A stretch of DNA of 64,000 bases, from positions 186,001-250,000 of the forward strand of contig JAJFKX010000012.1 of assembly GCA_021772985.1 (NCBI GenBank). The letters run 5' to 3'. This document shows positions 9,429-19,212 of this stretch, in pieces. The notes beneath the pieces are model-generated. The model saw nothing but the letters and a program-made list of their open reading frames with translations. It was not told where the DNA came from and searched no databases. A program made the translations under genes and the position numbers. Position 1 is the first letter of the stretch. Every line of letters starts with the position of its first letter. Source of the stretch: Gammaproteobacteria bacterium. Its GTDB lineage: Bacteria; Pseudomonadota; Gammaproteobacteria; Xanthomonadales; Wenzhouxiangellaceae.

Positions 9429-10487
9429 ATGTATCAAACTACTTGGTTAGTTACCGGTGGCTCTGGTTTTATCGGCAGTCACTTTATTCGTAACAACCTG
9501 GCGGATAACCCCGGATTGCGCATTATCAATCTGGATGCGCAGACTTACGCGGCTTGCCCATTGAGCTTGATTGATATCGATCAGCAGCGCTATCAACTGG
9601 CTTCCGGAAGTATTAATGACGCTGATTTGGTCAATCGACTGTTGCTTGAATACAAGCCTTCGGCGATCATTCATTTTGCTGCGGAAAGCCATGTTGACCG
9701 CTCGATTGAAGCACCGGATATTTTTCTGCAAACCAACGTCAACGGTACTTTGAACCTGTTACAGCGGGCATGCAGTTATTGGCAGGGTTTAAACATTGAT
9801 GCCAAGCATGCATTTAGATTTCTGCATATCTCCACTGATGAGGTCTATGGGAGCCTGGGGCCGGAAGGCGCTTTTTGTGAAGATTCACCGTATCAGCCCA
9901 ATTCGCCATATGCAGCCAGTAAGGCTGCTGCTGACCACCTGGTCAGAGCCTGGCACCATACTTATAGCATGCCGGTTTTGACCACCAATTGTTCGAACAA
10001 TTACGGTAGTCACCAATATCCGGAAAAGTTAATTCCGCTGGTGATACTGAAAGCCGTAGCTGGCGAAGCATTGCCGGTTTATGGTGATGGTCTACAGGTG
10101 CGTGACTGGTTACATGTAAGTGATCATGTGGCTGCCTTGCAGCGGGTATTACAAGCTGGACGACCAGGCCGGGTGTACAACATTGGCGGCAATAATGAGC
10201 AAACCAACCTAACCATAGTGAATACTATCTGTGCACAACTTGATCAGCTGCGCCCGGAGCATGCACCGCACCACCGGTTAATCGAATTTGTTACCGACCG
10301 ACCTGGCCATGATCGACGTTACGCGGTCAATGCGCAACGCATTGAAACTGAACTGGACTGGCAACCACAGGTCAACTTCAGGCTTGGATTACGCGAAACA
10401 GTGAACTGGTATATGCAAAACAATGAATGGATAACAGCGGCCCGTAAAGCATATCAGGGTCAGCGGCTGGGTTTGGTGGCGGTATGA
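9429..10487 (+). CDS. rfbB: dTDP-glucose 4,6-dehydratase
   Basis: Second enzyme of dTDP-L-rhamnose synthesis, converting dTDP-glucose to the 4-keto-6-deoxy sugar with bound NAD. It is an extended SDR protein: [11 protein letters not shown] binds [15 protein letters not shown] is the family signature, HISTDEVYG carries the Asp-Glu catalytic pair, and YAASKAA supplies Tyr and Lys. An in-frame TTG lies at 9420, but the ATG at 9429 starts right before the Rossmann strand. First gene of the rfbBACD-manC operon; the stop overlaps the next ATG by 4 bp, indicating translational coupling. Confidence 0.95.
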   Translation: MYQTTWLVTGGSGFIGSHFIRNNLADNPGLRIINLDAQTYAACPLSLIDIDQQRYQLASGSINDADLVNRLLLEYKPSAIIHFAAESHVDRSIEAPDIFLQTNVNGTLNLLQRACSYWQGLNIDAKHAFRFLHISTDEVYGSLGPEGAFCEDSPYQPNSPYAASKAAADHLVRAWHHTYSMPVLTTNCSNNYGSHQYPEKLIPLVILKAVAGEALPVYGDGLQVRDWLHVSDHVAALQRVLQAGRPGRVYNIGGNNEQTNLTIVNTICAQLDQLRPEHAPHHRLIEFVTDRPGHDRRYAVNAQRIETELDWQPQVNFRLGLRETVNWYMQNNEWITAARKAYQGQRLGLVAV

Positions 10488-11395
10488 AACCAACAAATCA
10501 AACGGCGGGTATTGATCGCCGCGGTATTATTCTGGCTGGCGGCAGTGGCAGCCGCTTGTATCCGTTGACCAAGGTGATCAGCAAACAATTATTACCGGTT
10601 TACGACAAGCCGATGATTTATTACCCGTTGAGCACCTTGATGCAAGCTGGGATACGGGAAATCATTGTTATCACCACGCCGCATGAACAGCATTTATTCC
10701 AGGACCTGCTGGAAGATGGCAGCCAATGGGGGCTGAAAATCAGTTACGCGATTCAGTTCAGGCCCGATGGGCTGGCTCAGGCCCTGGTTCTGGCACGCGA
10801 ATTTCTGGGTGGTCGTCCGTCTTGTTTGATCTTGGGTGACAATATTTTCCATGGTAGTGGAATTGCGCAATTGCTGGCATCCGCCAGCGCCCGTAAACGG
10901 GGTGCGACTGTGTTTGGCTACCAGGTCAGTGATCCGAAACGTTACGGTGTAGTAGAAATGAGTGCGGATGGGCAGGTGCTTTCTATTGAAGAAAAACCGC
11001 TGCAGCCTAAATCCAATTTTGCCGTAACCGGGCTGTATTTTTATGATGAAAAAGCACCGGAATACGCTGCCGGACTGAAACCATCCAAACGTGGTGAGCT
11101 GGAAATTACTGATTTGAATCGGATTTACCTGGAAAAAGGCCAGTTGAATGTCGAGCGTATGGGGCGCGGCTATGCCTGGTTGGATACCGGAACCCATGAT
11201 TCATTACAGCAGGCTGCCAGTTTTATCGAGACCATTGAAGCCCGTCAGGGCTTACGGGTTTCCTGTCCGGAGGAGTTGGCCTACCATCAAGGATGGATAG
11301 ATCGTGAGCAATTATTGCGGCTGGCTGAACCATTAATTTCCAGCGGCTACGGGCAGTATCTGCTTGCGGTGGCGGACAGTTCGCCCGAATGGTAG
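10484..11395 (+). CDS. rfbA: Glucose-1-phosphate thymidylyltransferase
   Basis: First enzyme of dTDP-rhamnose synthesis, joining glucose-1-phosphate and dTTP. The nucleotidyltransferase signature [11 protein letters not shown] is near residue 20, followed by [17 protein letters not shown], the LGDNIFHG metal site and the [13 protein letters not shown] segment typical of RmlA. Length (303 aa) is typical. The start overlaps the rfbB stop (ATGA). Alternative identities such as glucose-1-phosphate uridylyltransferase are unlikely given the RmlA-specific segments. Confidence 0.95.
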   Translation: MKPTNQTAGIDRRGIILAGGSGSRLYPLTKVISKQLLPVYDKPMIYYPLSTLMQAGIREIIVITTPHEQHLFQDLLEDGSQWGLKISYAIQFRPDGLAQALVLAREFLGGRPSCLILGDNIFHGSGIAQLLASASARKRGATVFGYQVSDPKRYGVVEMSADGQVLSIEEKPLQPKSNFAVTGLYFYDEKAPEYAAGLKPSKRGELEITDLNRIYLEKGQLNVERMGRGYAWLDTGTHDSLQQAASFIETIEARQGLRVSCPEELAYHQGWIDREQLLRLAEPLISSGYGQYLLAVADSSPEW

Positions 11396-11405
11396 CCAGC
11401 AACCA

Positions 11406-11957
11406 ATGAAAGCCTCTCCGACACAATTACCGGAAGTGCTATTGATAGAACCGGATGTTTACGGTGACCAACGTGGCTGGTTTATGGAAAGCTGGCAAGC
11501 TGAACGCTATAAACAGCACGGGGTGATGGCAAACTTTACCCAAGCGAATATTTCTTATTCTGAACAGGGTGTTTTGCGCGGTTTGCATTATCAATACCCG
11601 CAACCCCAGGGGAAGCTGGTATATGTATTAGCTGGTTCAGTATTTGATGTGGCGGTGGATATCCGGCATGGCTCACCAACTTTTGGACAATGGGTCGGTG
11701 CCGAATTGAGTGCAGAAAACCATCATCAACTGTGGGTTCCGGAAGGATTTGCGCATGGCTTTCAGGTATTGTCCGGCAACACCACTTTCGCTTATTTCTG
11801 TACCCGGAAATATCATCCGGAATACGATGCGGCGATTGCACACGATGACCTTGATATTGGCATTAAGTGGCCGCTGCCGGTGAGTGATATATCTGCTAAA
11901 GACCGCGATGCGCCTGGCCTTCTGTCATTAAGTCCAGAGCAACTGCCCGGCTTTTAA
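11406..11957 (+). CDS. rfbC: dTDP-4-dehydrorhamnose 3,5-epimerase
   Basis: Cupin-fold epimerase (183 aa) that inverts C3 and C5 of the keto sugar. Motifs include DQRGWFMESW near the start, RGLHYQYPQPQGKLV with the catalytic His, and VPEGFAHGFQVLS. The frame is open further upstream (to 11364, inside rfbA), but the ATG at 11406 gives the usual RmlC length and lies 10 bp after the rfbA stop. Third gene of the operon, followed after 4 bp by rfbD. Confidence 0.94.
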   Translation: MKASPTQLPEVLLIEPDVYGDQRGWFMESWQAERYKQHGVMANFTQANISYSEQGVLRGLHYQYPQPQGKLVYVLAGSVFDVAVDIRHGSPTFGQWVGAELSAENHHQLWVPEGFAHGFQVLSGNTTFAYFCTRKYHPEYDAAIAHDDLDIGIKWPLPVSDISAKDRDAPGLLSLSPEQLPGF

Positions 11958-11961
11958 GCAC

Positions 11962-12894
11962 ATGACACGGGTATTGATTACCGGTGCTACCGGGCAGATT
12001 GGCAGTGCATTAATTGCTCAGGCGCCGGCCACCGCCGAATTATTTCTGGCAGCTCGCAGTCTCGATGCTGACCAGCCGGGTAATTGTCTAATTGATTTAT
12101 CTGAACGTTCGTTGGTAGATCAGATGCTGGTTCAGGTAAAGCCCAGGGTGATTATCAATACAGCGGCATGGACCAATGTTGATGCTGCAGAAACGGATTC
12201 TGACGCAGCTCATATCATGAATGCAGAGTTGCCAGCCTGGCTGGCAGATTATGCCGGTCAAACAGATACATTGCTGGTGCATTATTCAACTGACTATGTA
12301 TTTGACGGCAACCAGTCACAGGCATATATGGAGATTGACCAGGTCAACCCGCAAACAGTTTATGGGCGCACCAAACTGGCAGGCGAGCGTGCCATTTCAA
12401 ACAGGCAGGTGGCAGCGTTAATATTAAGAACCAGTTGGGTCTACGGCGGACCAACAGGTAATTTTTTGAGCACCATCGCCGGTAAATTAATCGCTGGTGA
12501 GCAGTTGCATGTAGTCGATGATCAATTTGGTTGTCCAACCTGGAGTTGGGATATCGCTGGATGTACCTGGGCGGCACTGGAAAAAGTCCTGCCGGTTCAG
12601 CAGGCATTTAATACCAGCATTTATCATCTTGCTGGTGACACTGCCGGTAGTTGGTATGATTTTGCCAGGCAGATTGAAACTGAATTGGCTGAATTAGGCA
12701 GGCTGGCCTATGATCCACAGCTTGGAAGTGCAGTTTCTCCCTGTGCAACAACAAAATATCCACGCCCCGCACCCAGGCCAACTTATTCGGTGCTGGACAG
12801 TGGAAACTTCGCCAAACAATTTGGCCGAAGGCCGCGTGGCTGGCAAGCTGTTGGTGATTGTTTGCGACTTGGTAATCAGGAACCTTTGACTTAA
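11962..12894 (+). CDS. rfbD: dTDP-4-dehydrorhamnose reductase
   Basis: NAD(P)H-dependent reductase (310 aa) completing dTDP-L-rhamnose. An SDR fold is shown by GATGQIGSAL at the N-terminus, NTAAWTNVDAAE (RmlD signature), STDYVFDG and the catalytic YGRTKLAGE; LRTSWVYG follows. The set rfbB-A-C-D is complete here, so the cell can make dTDP-rhamnose from glucose-1-phosphate. Its use (O-antigen, exopolysaccharide or glycoprotein) is not shown because no glycosyltransferase is nearby. Confidence 0.94.
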   Translation: MTRVLITGATGQIGSALIAQAPATAELFLAARSLDADQPGNCLIDLSERSLVDQMLVQVKPRVIINTAAWTNVDAAETDSDAAHIMNAELPAWLADYAGQTDTLLVHYSTDYVFDGNQSQAYMEIDQVNPQTVYGRTKLAGERAISNRQVAALILRTSWVYGGPTGNFLSTIAGKLIAGEQLHVVDDQFGCPTWSWDIAGCTWAALEKVLPVQQAFNTSIYHLAGDTAGSWYDFARQIETELAELGRLAYDPQLGSAVSPCATTKYPRPAPRPTYSVLDSGNFAKQFGRRPRGWQAVGDCLRLGNQEPLT

Positions 12895-12907
12895 AGGAGC
12901 AGAATGC

Positions 12908-14323
12908 ATGTTAGTACCGGTGATTATGTCCGGTGGAGCTGGTACCCGTTTATGGCCGGTATCACGTAAAGCACATCCCAAACCGTTCATGCGCATGGCG
13001 GACGGTCATTCTCTGGCCGAGCACACCTTACGCAGGGCACTGGCCGCCAGTGCCGGTGATGGCGTATTAACAATCACTGCTCGGGATTATTACTTTTTGA
13101 CTCGAGATACCTATCTTGGTGTGGATAATCGTGTTGATCAGTTCGATTTTATTCTTGAGCCGTGCGCCCGCAACACCGCCCCGGCGATAGCAATGGCTGC
13201 ATTGAGGGTAATGGAACGCTTCGGCCCGGAGGCACAAATATTGGTAATGCCGGCCGATCACCTGATTAGAGACCTGCAGCCATTTCTACAGGCTGTGGAG
13301 CATGCCAAAGCTTTGGCTGCTGATGGCAGGCTGGTGACCTTTGGTGTACACCCGACTGAGCCGGAAACCGGTTATGGTTACATACGCCTGGGTGCAGCTA
13401 TTCAAAACGGTTACGAAGTCGATGCATTTGTTGAAAAACCTGATTTGGAAACTGCGAAAACGTATCTGCAGAGCGGGGAGTACCGCTGGAATGCGGGGAT
13501 TTTTTGCTATCGCTGCGATGCTATTTTGGGCGCGTTGGAACGTTTTCAGCCGGAACTCTACCGGCAGGTATCTGTTTTATGGGCAGCGCTGGATAAAAGC
13601 AAAACGCCTTTGGAAATACCGCACCAGCCATTCTCTGAATTGCCATCAATTTCGATTGATTATGCGGTCATGGAACAGGCAGATAATGTCGCTGTGGTAG
13701 AAGGCGATTTTGGTTGGAATGATATTGGTTCCTGGAAAGCCATCAGTGAGTTGTATGCTCAGGATGAGTCCGGCAACCGGATACGTGGACAAGCGGTGCT
13801 GGTGGATAGCCAGCGATGTTTCGTACAGTCTGAAGACCGTCTGGTAGCAGTTGTAGGCGTTGACGATCTGGTCATTGTTGATACCGGGGATGCGGTGTTG
13901 ATTGCTGATCGTGATCGGGCCCAGGAGGTCAAGCAGGTGGTTAAGCGCTTGACCAGTGCTGATCATGAGGCGGCCATATTCCATCGGACGGTGCATCGCC
14001 CCTGGGGCAATTACACGGTGCTGGAAGATGCCGATGACTGCAAAGTCAAGCGCCTGGTAGTCAAGCCTGGGCAGGTATTATCATTACAATTGCATCATCG
14101 GCGCAGCGAACACTGGACTGTTATCCGGGGTATCGCCAAGGTGCGTGTTGGTGAACAGGAATCTATACTAGAGCGCAATGAGTCTACCTGGATACCGGTT
14201 GAAACATTGCACCGGTTGGAAAATCCCGGTGGCGAAGACCTGCATTTGATTGAAGTGCAAACTGGAGACTATTTTGGCGAAGACGATATTGAAAGATTTG
14301 AGGATGTATATGGACGTGCGTAA
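12908..14323 (+). CDS. manC: Mannose-1-phosphate guanylyltransferase / mannose-6-phosphate isomerase
   Basis: Bifunctional type II enzyme (471 aa) making GDP-mannose. The N-terminal GTP:mannose-1-phosphate transferase has SGGAGTRLWPVSR and the FVEKPD motif. The C-terminal cupin-type mannose-6-phosphate isomerase domain (from about residue 355) has RPWGNYTVLE, QLHHRRSEHW with metal-binding His residues, and IPVETLHRLENPG. An AGGAG site lies at good distance before the ATG at 12908. Being last of the sugar-nucleotide genes, it adds a second activated sugar to the pathway; the family is often named CpsB, XanB or AlgA. Confidence 0.93.
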   Translation: MLVPVIMSGGAGTRLWPVSRKAHPKPFMRMADGHSLAEHTLRRALAASAGDGVLTITARDYYFLTRDTYLGVDNRVDQFDFILEPCARNTAPAIAMAALRVMERFGPEAQILVMPADHLIRDLQPFLQAVEHAKALAADGRLVTFGVHPTEPETGYGYIRLGAAIQNGYEVDAFVEKPDLETAKTYLQSGEYRWNAGIFCYRCDAILGALERFQPELYRQVSVLWAALDKSKTPLEIPHQPFSELPSISIDYAVMEQADNVAVVEGDFGWNDIGSWKAISELYAQDESGNRIRGQAVLVDSQRCFVQSEDRLVAVVGVDDLVIVDTGDAVLIADRDRAQEVKQVVKRLTSADHEAAIFHRTVHRPWGNYTVLEDADDCKVKRLVVKPGQVLSLQLHHRRSEHWTVIRGIAKVRVGEQESILERNESTWIPVETLHRLENPGGEDLHLIEVQTGDYFGEDDIERFEDVYGRA

Positions 14324-15230
14324 TCATATTCCAGGTCGGTTTCTGGGCGTAATGCTTTGCATACTATTGTTTTCAACAGCAGTTGCTTCAGCTGGTGGGT
14401 TATCAGGGGTAAGCCTGCAGTTATGGGAGCAGGAAGTTACAGGCTGGCAACAACAACGGTTGCAGAAACTGACCAAGCCGGATGGCTGGTTATCACTGGT
14501 TGCATTTGAGTGGCTGCGACAAGGCTCCAGTACTGTAGGCAGTGGAGCTGATGTTGATATCCAGATACCTGGTGGTCCGGATTATTGGGGAACACTGTCG
14601 GTGCGGGACGATCAGGTGGCATTTTTGCCCGCTGATGATAGCGGTGTTTTGATTGACGGTAAGCAGCAGCCGTTGGCGCAACTGGTAGCAGATCACCAGG
14701 GCACAGCAACTGTTGTCAGCGCAGGCACAGCCAGCTTTTACGTTATCATGCGTGAAAAACTTGCGATTCGCGCCAAGAACAGTGAATCACCGGTGCGAAC
14801 CGGGTTTCATGGATTGAATTATTTTCCGCTTAATCCGGAGTGGCGCAAAGTAGCCCGCTATGAGCCGCATTTACCCGGTAAGACCATCGATGTCGCCAAT
14901 GTCTTAGGCCAGATTATTCCTACGCCTAATCCGGGTGCGCTGATATTTGAGCATGCAGGTAATGAATACCGGGTGGAAGGACTGGTTGAAGAAGGCAGCG
15001 ATCAACTGTTTTTTGTGATTGCCGATCGGACCAGTGCTCGTGAAACTTATGGCGCCGGCCGGACACTGTACGCCGACTATCCAGGCTTGGACGGCACCAG
15101 CATTATTGATTTCAACAAAGCATACAATCCACCTTGTACGTTTACCGAGTTCTCTACCTGTCAATTGCCACCGGAAGGGAATCGGTTGGATGTGCGTATT
15201 GAAGCAGGTGAGTTGAACTATAAGCATTGA
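14310..15230 (+). CDS. DUF1684 secreted protein
   Basis: A 306-aa protein whose N-terminus has a basic start and a hydrophobic stretch ending in an Ala-rich cleavage region (FSTAVASAGG), so export is likely. The body matches what I know as DUF1684: KPDGWLSLVAFEWL near the mature N-terminus, a beta-rich middle and a C-terminal block with RTSARETYGAGRTLY, DFNKAYNPPC and LPPEGNRLDV. The biochemical role of the family is unknown to me. ATGs at 14304 and 14310 both lie inside the manC 3' end; a GAGG just upstream favours 14310. Overlap with manC implies coupling to the sugar operon. Confidence 0.78.
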   Translation: MDVRNHIPGRFLGVMLCILLFSTAVASAGGLSGVSLQLWEQEVTGWQQQRLQKLTKPDGWLSLVAFEWLRQGSSTVGSGADVDIQIPGGPDYWGTLSVRDDQVAFLPADDSGVLIDGKQQPLAQLVADHQGTATVVSAGTASFYVIMREKLAIRAKNSESPVRTGFHGLNYFPLNPEWRKVARYEPHLPGKTIDVANVLGQIIPTPNPGALIFEHAGNEYRVEGLVEEGSDQLFFVIADRTSARETYGAGRTLYADYPGLDGTSIIDFNKAYNPPCTFTEFSTCQLPPEGNRLDVRIEAGELNYKH

Positions 15231-15274
15231 TCATCAATGTGAAACGCTTTTGAAACCCTAGAGCGGCCTTTAAT

Positions 15275-15850
15275 GTGGATGCCATTTTAAGCGACATAAA
15301 AGCTTGCCAGTTATGCAAGGCGCAGTTACCTCATTCACCCAGACCGGTGATGGCGGCCGGTCAGCATAGCAGGGTAGTCATTATTGGCCAGGCACCGGGC
15401 AGTAAAGTGCATAAAACAGGGGTTCCATGGGATGATCCCAGCGGGAATTTATTGCGTGAGTGGATGGGAATTGATAAAGCCGCTTTTTATGATACTGAGC
15501 AAATAGCGCTGATACCGATGGGTTTTTGTTATCCCGGCAAGGGTAAGTCCGGTGATTTACCTCCTCGGCCGGAATGCGCGCCACAATGGCATACTTTGCT
15601 GCTGCAGAATATGCAAAACGTAAGCTTAACCCTATTAATTGGCCAGTATTCGCAAAAATATTATCTTGGCGATACAGCCAAGTCGAACCTGACTGAGACC
15701 GTCAGGCATTATCAAAATTATCTGCCCAGGTTTTTCCCGTTGCCACACCCATCGCCCAGAAACCGATTTTGGTTGAAAAAAAACCCATGGTTTGGAGCAG
15801 AGGTTTTGCCGGCATTCACAAAGTTAGTGGGTAAATTGTTGACCGATTAG
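15275..15850 (+). CDS. Uracil-DNA glycosylase superfamily protein
   Basis: A 191-aa protein. The N-terminal CQLC pair is reminiscent of the Cys residues of iron-sulfur-type family 4 and 5 glycosylases, but only two Cys are obvious. The GQAPGSKVHKTGVPWDDPSG block is the first active-site motif of the superfamily, and PLPHPSPRNRFW matches the C-terminal HPS-type motif. It is probably a base-excision repair or related nucleobase-binding protein of the YqiQ-like single-domain group. Start is GTG at 15275; no better ATG is available. It stands alone between a DUF1684 gene and a TonB-like lipoprotein. Confidence 0.8.
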   Translation: MDAILSDIKACQLCKAQLPHSPRPVMAAGQHSRVVIIGQAPGSKVHKTGVPWDDPSGNLLREWMGIDKAAFYDTEQIALIPMGFCYPGKGKSGDLPPRPECAPQWHTLLLQNMQNVSLTLLIGQYSQKYYLGDTAKSNLTETVRHYQNYLPRFFPLPHPSPRNRFWLKKNPWFGAEVLPAFTKLVGKLLTD

Positions 15851-15918
15851 AAATAAGCTATGCTGGTGAAGTACACCAATTGGTTTTATGCGTTTGATTA
15901 TTTACAGGGAAGGTAATA

Positions 15919-16317
15919 ATGCTTAGGACAATTCTTATTTTCATCACGGTATTAAGCTTGTACGGCTGCGCAGCCGGGCGGGAAATCTACCTGACCGAGG
16001 ACGTGCTGGTAATCGATGCCGAGGCTTTAGACCAGTATTGGGTGACCAGGCAAGACAACGTCAGTTTCAATACGCGGTCGGTCAAATACAAGCAGGCGCG
16101 TTGTGGTCACGTTGTGCTGCAATACCTGATAGATTCCAACGGCATTGTTTTTGACGCCCGCATAGTTGAATCAGAACCGGCAGGTTTTTATGATGAAGCT
16201 GCGTTAAGGTCACTAAGCTTATTTGAATACGTGCCCGCTGCCGGCAACCCACAACGAACACCGGTGCAGGTCACCAAACGAACTGAGTTTAAGGTAGCTG
16301 ATCAAGCTTGCCCGTAA
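15919..16317 (+). CDS. Lipoprotein with TonB C-terminal-like domain
   Basis: A 132-aa protein. The signal peptide ends in the lipobox LYGC (Cys17), so it should be anchored in a membrane by lipid. The C-terminal half (GHVVLQYLIDSNGIVFDARIV, then DEAALRSLSLFEYVPA) follows the TonB family C-terminal pattern of strand-helix-strand, with the usual ending VTKRTEFKV. Without a membrane-spanning N-terminus or Pro-rich linker it is not a classical TonB and may be a periplasmic TonB-box or peptidoglycan-contact protein. A strong AGGGAAGG ribosome site precedes the ATG. Confidence 0.72.
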   Translation: MLRTILIFITVLSLYGCAAGREIYLTEDVLVIDAEALDQYWVTRQDNVSFNTRSVKYKQARCGHVVLQYLIDSNGIVFDARIVESEPAGFYDEAALRSLSLFEYVPAAGNPQRTPVQVTKRTEFKVADQACP

Positions 16318-16346
16318 TTACCCGGCACCTGGGCAACCTGCCCGGC

Positions 16347-16688
16347 TTATTTGTCGGGCAAGGACCCGACAAAGTTTTCACACAGATCAAGCCACTCCTG
16401 TAATGTCTGATCAGTATTAAAACCGTCAGAATCCACATACACAAAACCTTTCAGGGAACGACCGGTAAAGTTCATTTCTCTGGCGTGAGGCCTGGCAAGC
16501 GCTTGCAGATATTGGTCTGGCCCGACCCGTGCCATCAATGCACCTTTGTTGACGCCGCACAGCATATTGCCGCACAGCATGAATGCGATGCCGCCAAACA
16601 TCTTCTTCTCAACGATATCTTTACGGTTTCCAAGAACTTGGCGAAGCCTGTCAGCAACGGTTGTATCGTAAGCCATTGATTTATACAT
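16347..16688 (-). CDS. TfoX N-terminal domain protein
   Basis: A 113-aa protein consisting of only the N-terminal TfoX domain: KKMFGGIAFMLCGNMLCGVNK followed by LMARVGPDQY, FTGRSLKGFVYVD and a C-terminal LDLCENFVGSLP. This domain occurs alone in many bacteria; in full-length TfoX/Sxy it accompanies a C-terminal domain in competence regulation. A role in competence here is not supported by neighbours. The gene converges on the TonB-like lipoprotein gene. The second Met (codon 5) is an alternative start. Confidence 0.82.
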   Translation of the reverse strand: MYKSMAYDTTVADRLRQVLGNRKDIVEKKMFGGIAFMLCGNMLCGVNKGALMARVGPDQYLQALARPHAREMNFTGRSLKGFVYVDSDGFNTDQTLQEWLDLCENFVGSLPDK

Positions 16689-16896
16689 TCTTAACTGGTA
16701 TTCCGGATATCATAGCAGGCATTTATCAGGATGCTGCACTTAATGAATATAGTATGCTAAGCTTCTGAAATATATAAATAAAAGGCAGCTTTTAATGGGC
16801 GCTTGGCGATCGGCTCAATTCTTTGTAGTATTTTGTAGCAGTTTGTCGCCTATACTCCTATGAAAACCGAAAATATCTGGGAATAGAGCGATCATT

Positions 16897-19212
16897 TTGT
16901 TTAGACAAAATTGGATAATCCGGTTAGCAGCTATTGCTGGGTTATGCTTTATCGCCAGTTGTCGGCCTGCTGATCCGTTCGGATGTAATCAAGCATTTGA
17001 GGCAGGCGACTATGAGCAGGCTGTAACGGCCTGTACCAATGCTTATGAGCAAACCGGGGCAGTTGGTTTTGGTGCAACTGTTGCAAAAGCTTATTTCCAG
17101 TTAGCTGATGTTGAGCAAATACAGACCTGGGCGGAGCGCTTAACGGGTACCGAAGTAGAACCCGGTTTATGGAGTGATGTCGGTTTGTTATTGCGTTCGA
17201 AAGGTGATTATCAGCTGGCTGATCAGGCTTACCAACGAGATTATGGCTTATACAGAGCCGCTGAAAATCACGTTGGAATATCGGCAAGCTTGTATTGGCG
17301 CGGGTATATGGCTTGGGAAACAGCCAGATATAAAGAAGCGCTGGAGCATGCTGCAGATGCATTTGAAAATGCTGAGCTTGCGCAAGACAGCAAGCTTGAA
17401 GTACGTGCGCTGTATCTTTTATCCAGCATTTTTCAGGATTTGGGCTATTACGACAGTGCTGAGCAGGTTTTGGGTTTTATCAAAAACCGTATTTCATCTG
17501 AGGATACTTCCTCGCAAATATACTTCCTGATCAACGAAGGTACTTTACGTATGCATCAGCAACGTATGGCGTTGGCACGTGACTCTTTGGAAAAGTCATT
17601 GAGTCTGGTGCGGGAAGATGAAAACCTTAGAACGGTGAGGTCAATATATCTTAATCTGATTGAAGCCAACTTATCCCTTAATAATGTGGACGATGCCGCG
17701 TTGCTTATGGACAAAGCATGGGATTTTATTGAGCCGGGTGGCCGAGTGCAAACGCCCATATTATTTAACCAGGCTCGGGTCCTGTTTGCTCAGGGTAAAT
17801 ATCAGGACTCCATGAATGTATTGCACAGTGCTTTGGAACGGGAAGATATTGCGCCGATCTGGCAATGGCAGATTCATGATCAGATAGGGCGTATTGCTGA
17901 AGAATTAAATGATGATCAGCTGCTGGCGACGGCATATGAGTCAGCGATCACCGCATTTGAAAATTTCCGCAGCTCATTGTTAGTCAATGAGCTCAAGTCT
18001 GCCTATTCGAACCGAAGACGCCAACCTTACGAAGCTTTATTTAATTACTATGCGTCTTCAGGCGATGTAATGCAGGCTTTTGATGTTATTGAAAGAGCCA
18101 AAGCGCGGACTTTTTTGGATGCTTATATTGATTCAATTAGTAATTTCCCTGAAAACCAGTCTGTCTCTACAGTGATTCAGCAAGCCCCGCAACGGTATGA
18201 CGCGCTAAGTAAAGTTTTGCCGGCAATGAATGCTTCGGCGATGGTTTCACCAAAAGACATTACTACCTCATTAAGATTGCTTGGTGATCGCAATGTGCTG
18301 GCTTACTTTGAAAGTGACAACCAGTTATGGTTGCTTGCAATTACTGAAGGTCAGGCTCAAATCAGTCAATTGCATTCTGAAATCGCTTCACTCAAACCAA
18401 TGATCGCTGATTTTGCCGGAAACCCGAATAATAAAGATGGTGCATTGACGCTGGGTAATATTTTGCTCCCGGATAACATGTTGCCGGCACCTGGTGAGCG
18501 TATATATATCGTACCTGACACTGTAATCGGGCAAGTCCCATTTGCAGCCTTGATACGCAATGGGCGATATCTTGTTGAAGATTACATAACCAGTTATGTG
18601 CCCAGCGTGAATGGTTTGCTGGCTATCGATGAAGACGACAACCAGCAATCGTTTGGCCCGGCGCTGGTCCTCGGTGATCCGCTGGATAACCTTCCTTCAG
18701 CAAAGGCTGAAGCGTTAGAGGTTGCCATGACCCTGAATGTTAAGCCGTATTTAGGTATTGATGCATCCAGTCAAGTTTTACTTGGTGGTGCCGATGCTTC
18801 GGTGCTGCACCTGGCAACTCATTCAGGTTTAAGTGCAAATGGTTCGTGGTTTAGTCTTGCAGATACCGAGTTTAATTCAGCATCGGTATTAACAGGCAAT
18901 GTTGCTCCCCGTTTGGTAACACTTGCCAGCTGCGCTTCAGCCTCCAGAAATAGAGGTGAGCTTTGGGGGTCGTTAGGGGCGGCATTCCTGACAGCGGGAA
19001 GTAAAGCGGTTTTGGCATCATTATGGACAGTGGATGATGATAAAACCAGAGAGTTTATGTCTGGTTTTTACAGCAATGATGTCAGGCGTGACCCAGCTGG
19101 ATCGCTTGCAAGCGTACAACGTGATTTTATTGTAAATGACAGGCCAGCTTCAGAGTGGTCTGCGTTTGTTTTATTAGGTTCAAATGGAACCTTTGATATG
19201 GGAGGAGATTGA
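16897..19212 (+). CDS. TPR-CHAT domain lipoprotein (caspase-fold peptidase-like)
   Basis: A 771-aa protein with a signal peptide ending in a lipobox (IASC), hence probably a periplasm-facing lipoprotein. Residues about 30-400 are helical with TPR-like pairs (for example AFEAGDYEQAVTACTNAYEQ, and YNEALEHA-type helices). The C-terminal third is a CHAT domain: catalytic His642 in HLATHSG and Cys679 in TLASCAS, then SLGAAFLTAGSKAVLASLW and the closing SAFVLLGSNG. CHAT proteins are cysteine proteases related to separase and caspases, although some are inactive scaffolds. The start is TTG at 16897. It is followed without a gap by a small membrane protein and then an ECF sigma/anti-sigma pair, suggesting a role in that signalling path. 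Confidence 0.85.
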   Translation: MFRQNWIIRLAAIAGLCFIASCRPADPFGCNQAFEAGDYEQAVTACTNAYEQTGAVGFGATVAKAYFQLADVEQIQTWAERLTGTEVEPGLWSDVGLLLRSKGDYQLADQAYQRDYGLYRAAENHVGISASLYWRGYMAWETARYKEALEHAADAFENAELAQDSKLEVRALYLLSSIFQDLGYYDSAEQVLGFIKNRISSEDTSSQIYFLINEGTLRMHQQRMALARDSLEKSLSLVREDENLRTVRSIYLNLIEANLSLNNVDDAALLMDKAWDFIEPGGRVQTPILFNQARVLFAQGKYQDSMNVLHSALEREDIAPIWQWQIHDQIGRIAEELNDDQLLATAYESAITAFENFRSSLLVNELKSAYSNRRRQPYEALFNYYASSGDVMQAFDVIERAKARTFLDAYIDSISNFPENQSVSTVIQQAPQRYDALSKVLPAMNASAMVSPKDITTSLRLLGDRNVLAYFESDNQLWLLAITEGQAQISQLHSEIASLKPMIADFAGNPNNKDGALTLGNILLPDNMLPAPGERIYIVPDTVIGQVPFAALIRNGRYLVEDYITSYVPSVNGLLAIDEDDNQQSFGPALVLGDPLDNLPSAKAEALEVAMTLNVKPYLGIDASSQVLLGGADASVLHLATHSGLSANGSWFSLADTEFNSASVLTGNVAPRLVTLASCASASRNRGELWGSLGAAFLTAGSKAVLASLWTVDDDKTREFMSGFYSNDVRRDPAGSLASVQRDFIVNDRPASEWSAFVLLGSNGTFDMGGD

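Noticed and set aside
16823-16856. TTGTAG and TATACT boxes before the CHAT gene as a sigma-70 promoter
   Set aside because: The spacings (12 or 22 bp) do not fit the 16-18 bp optimum.
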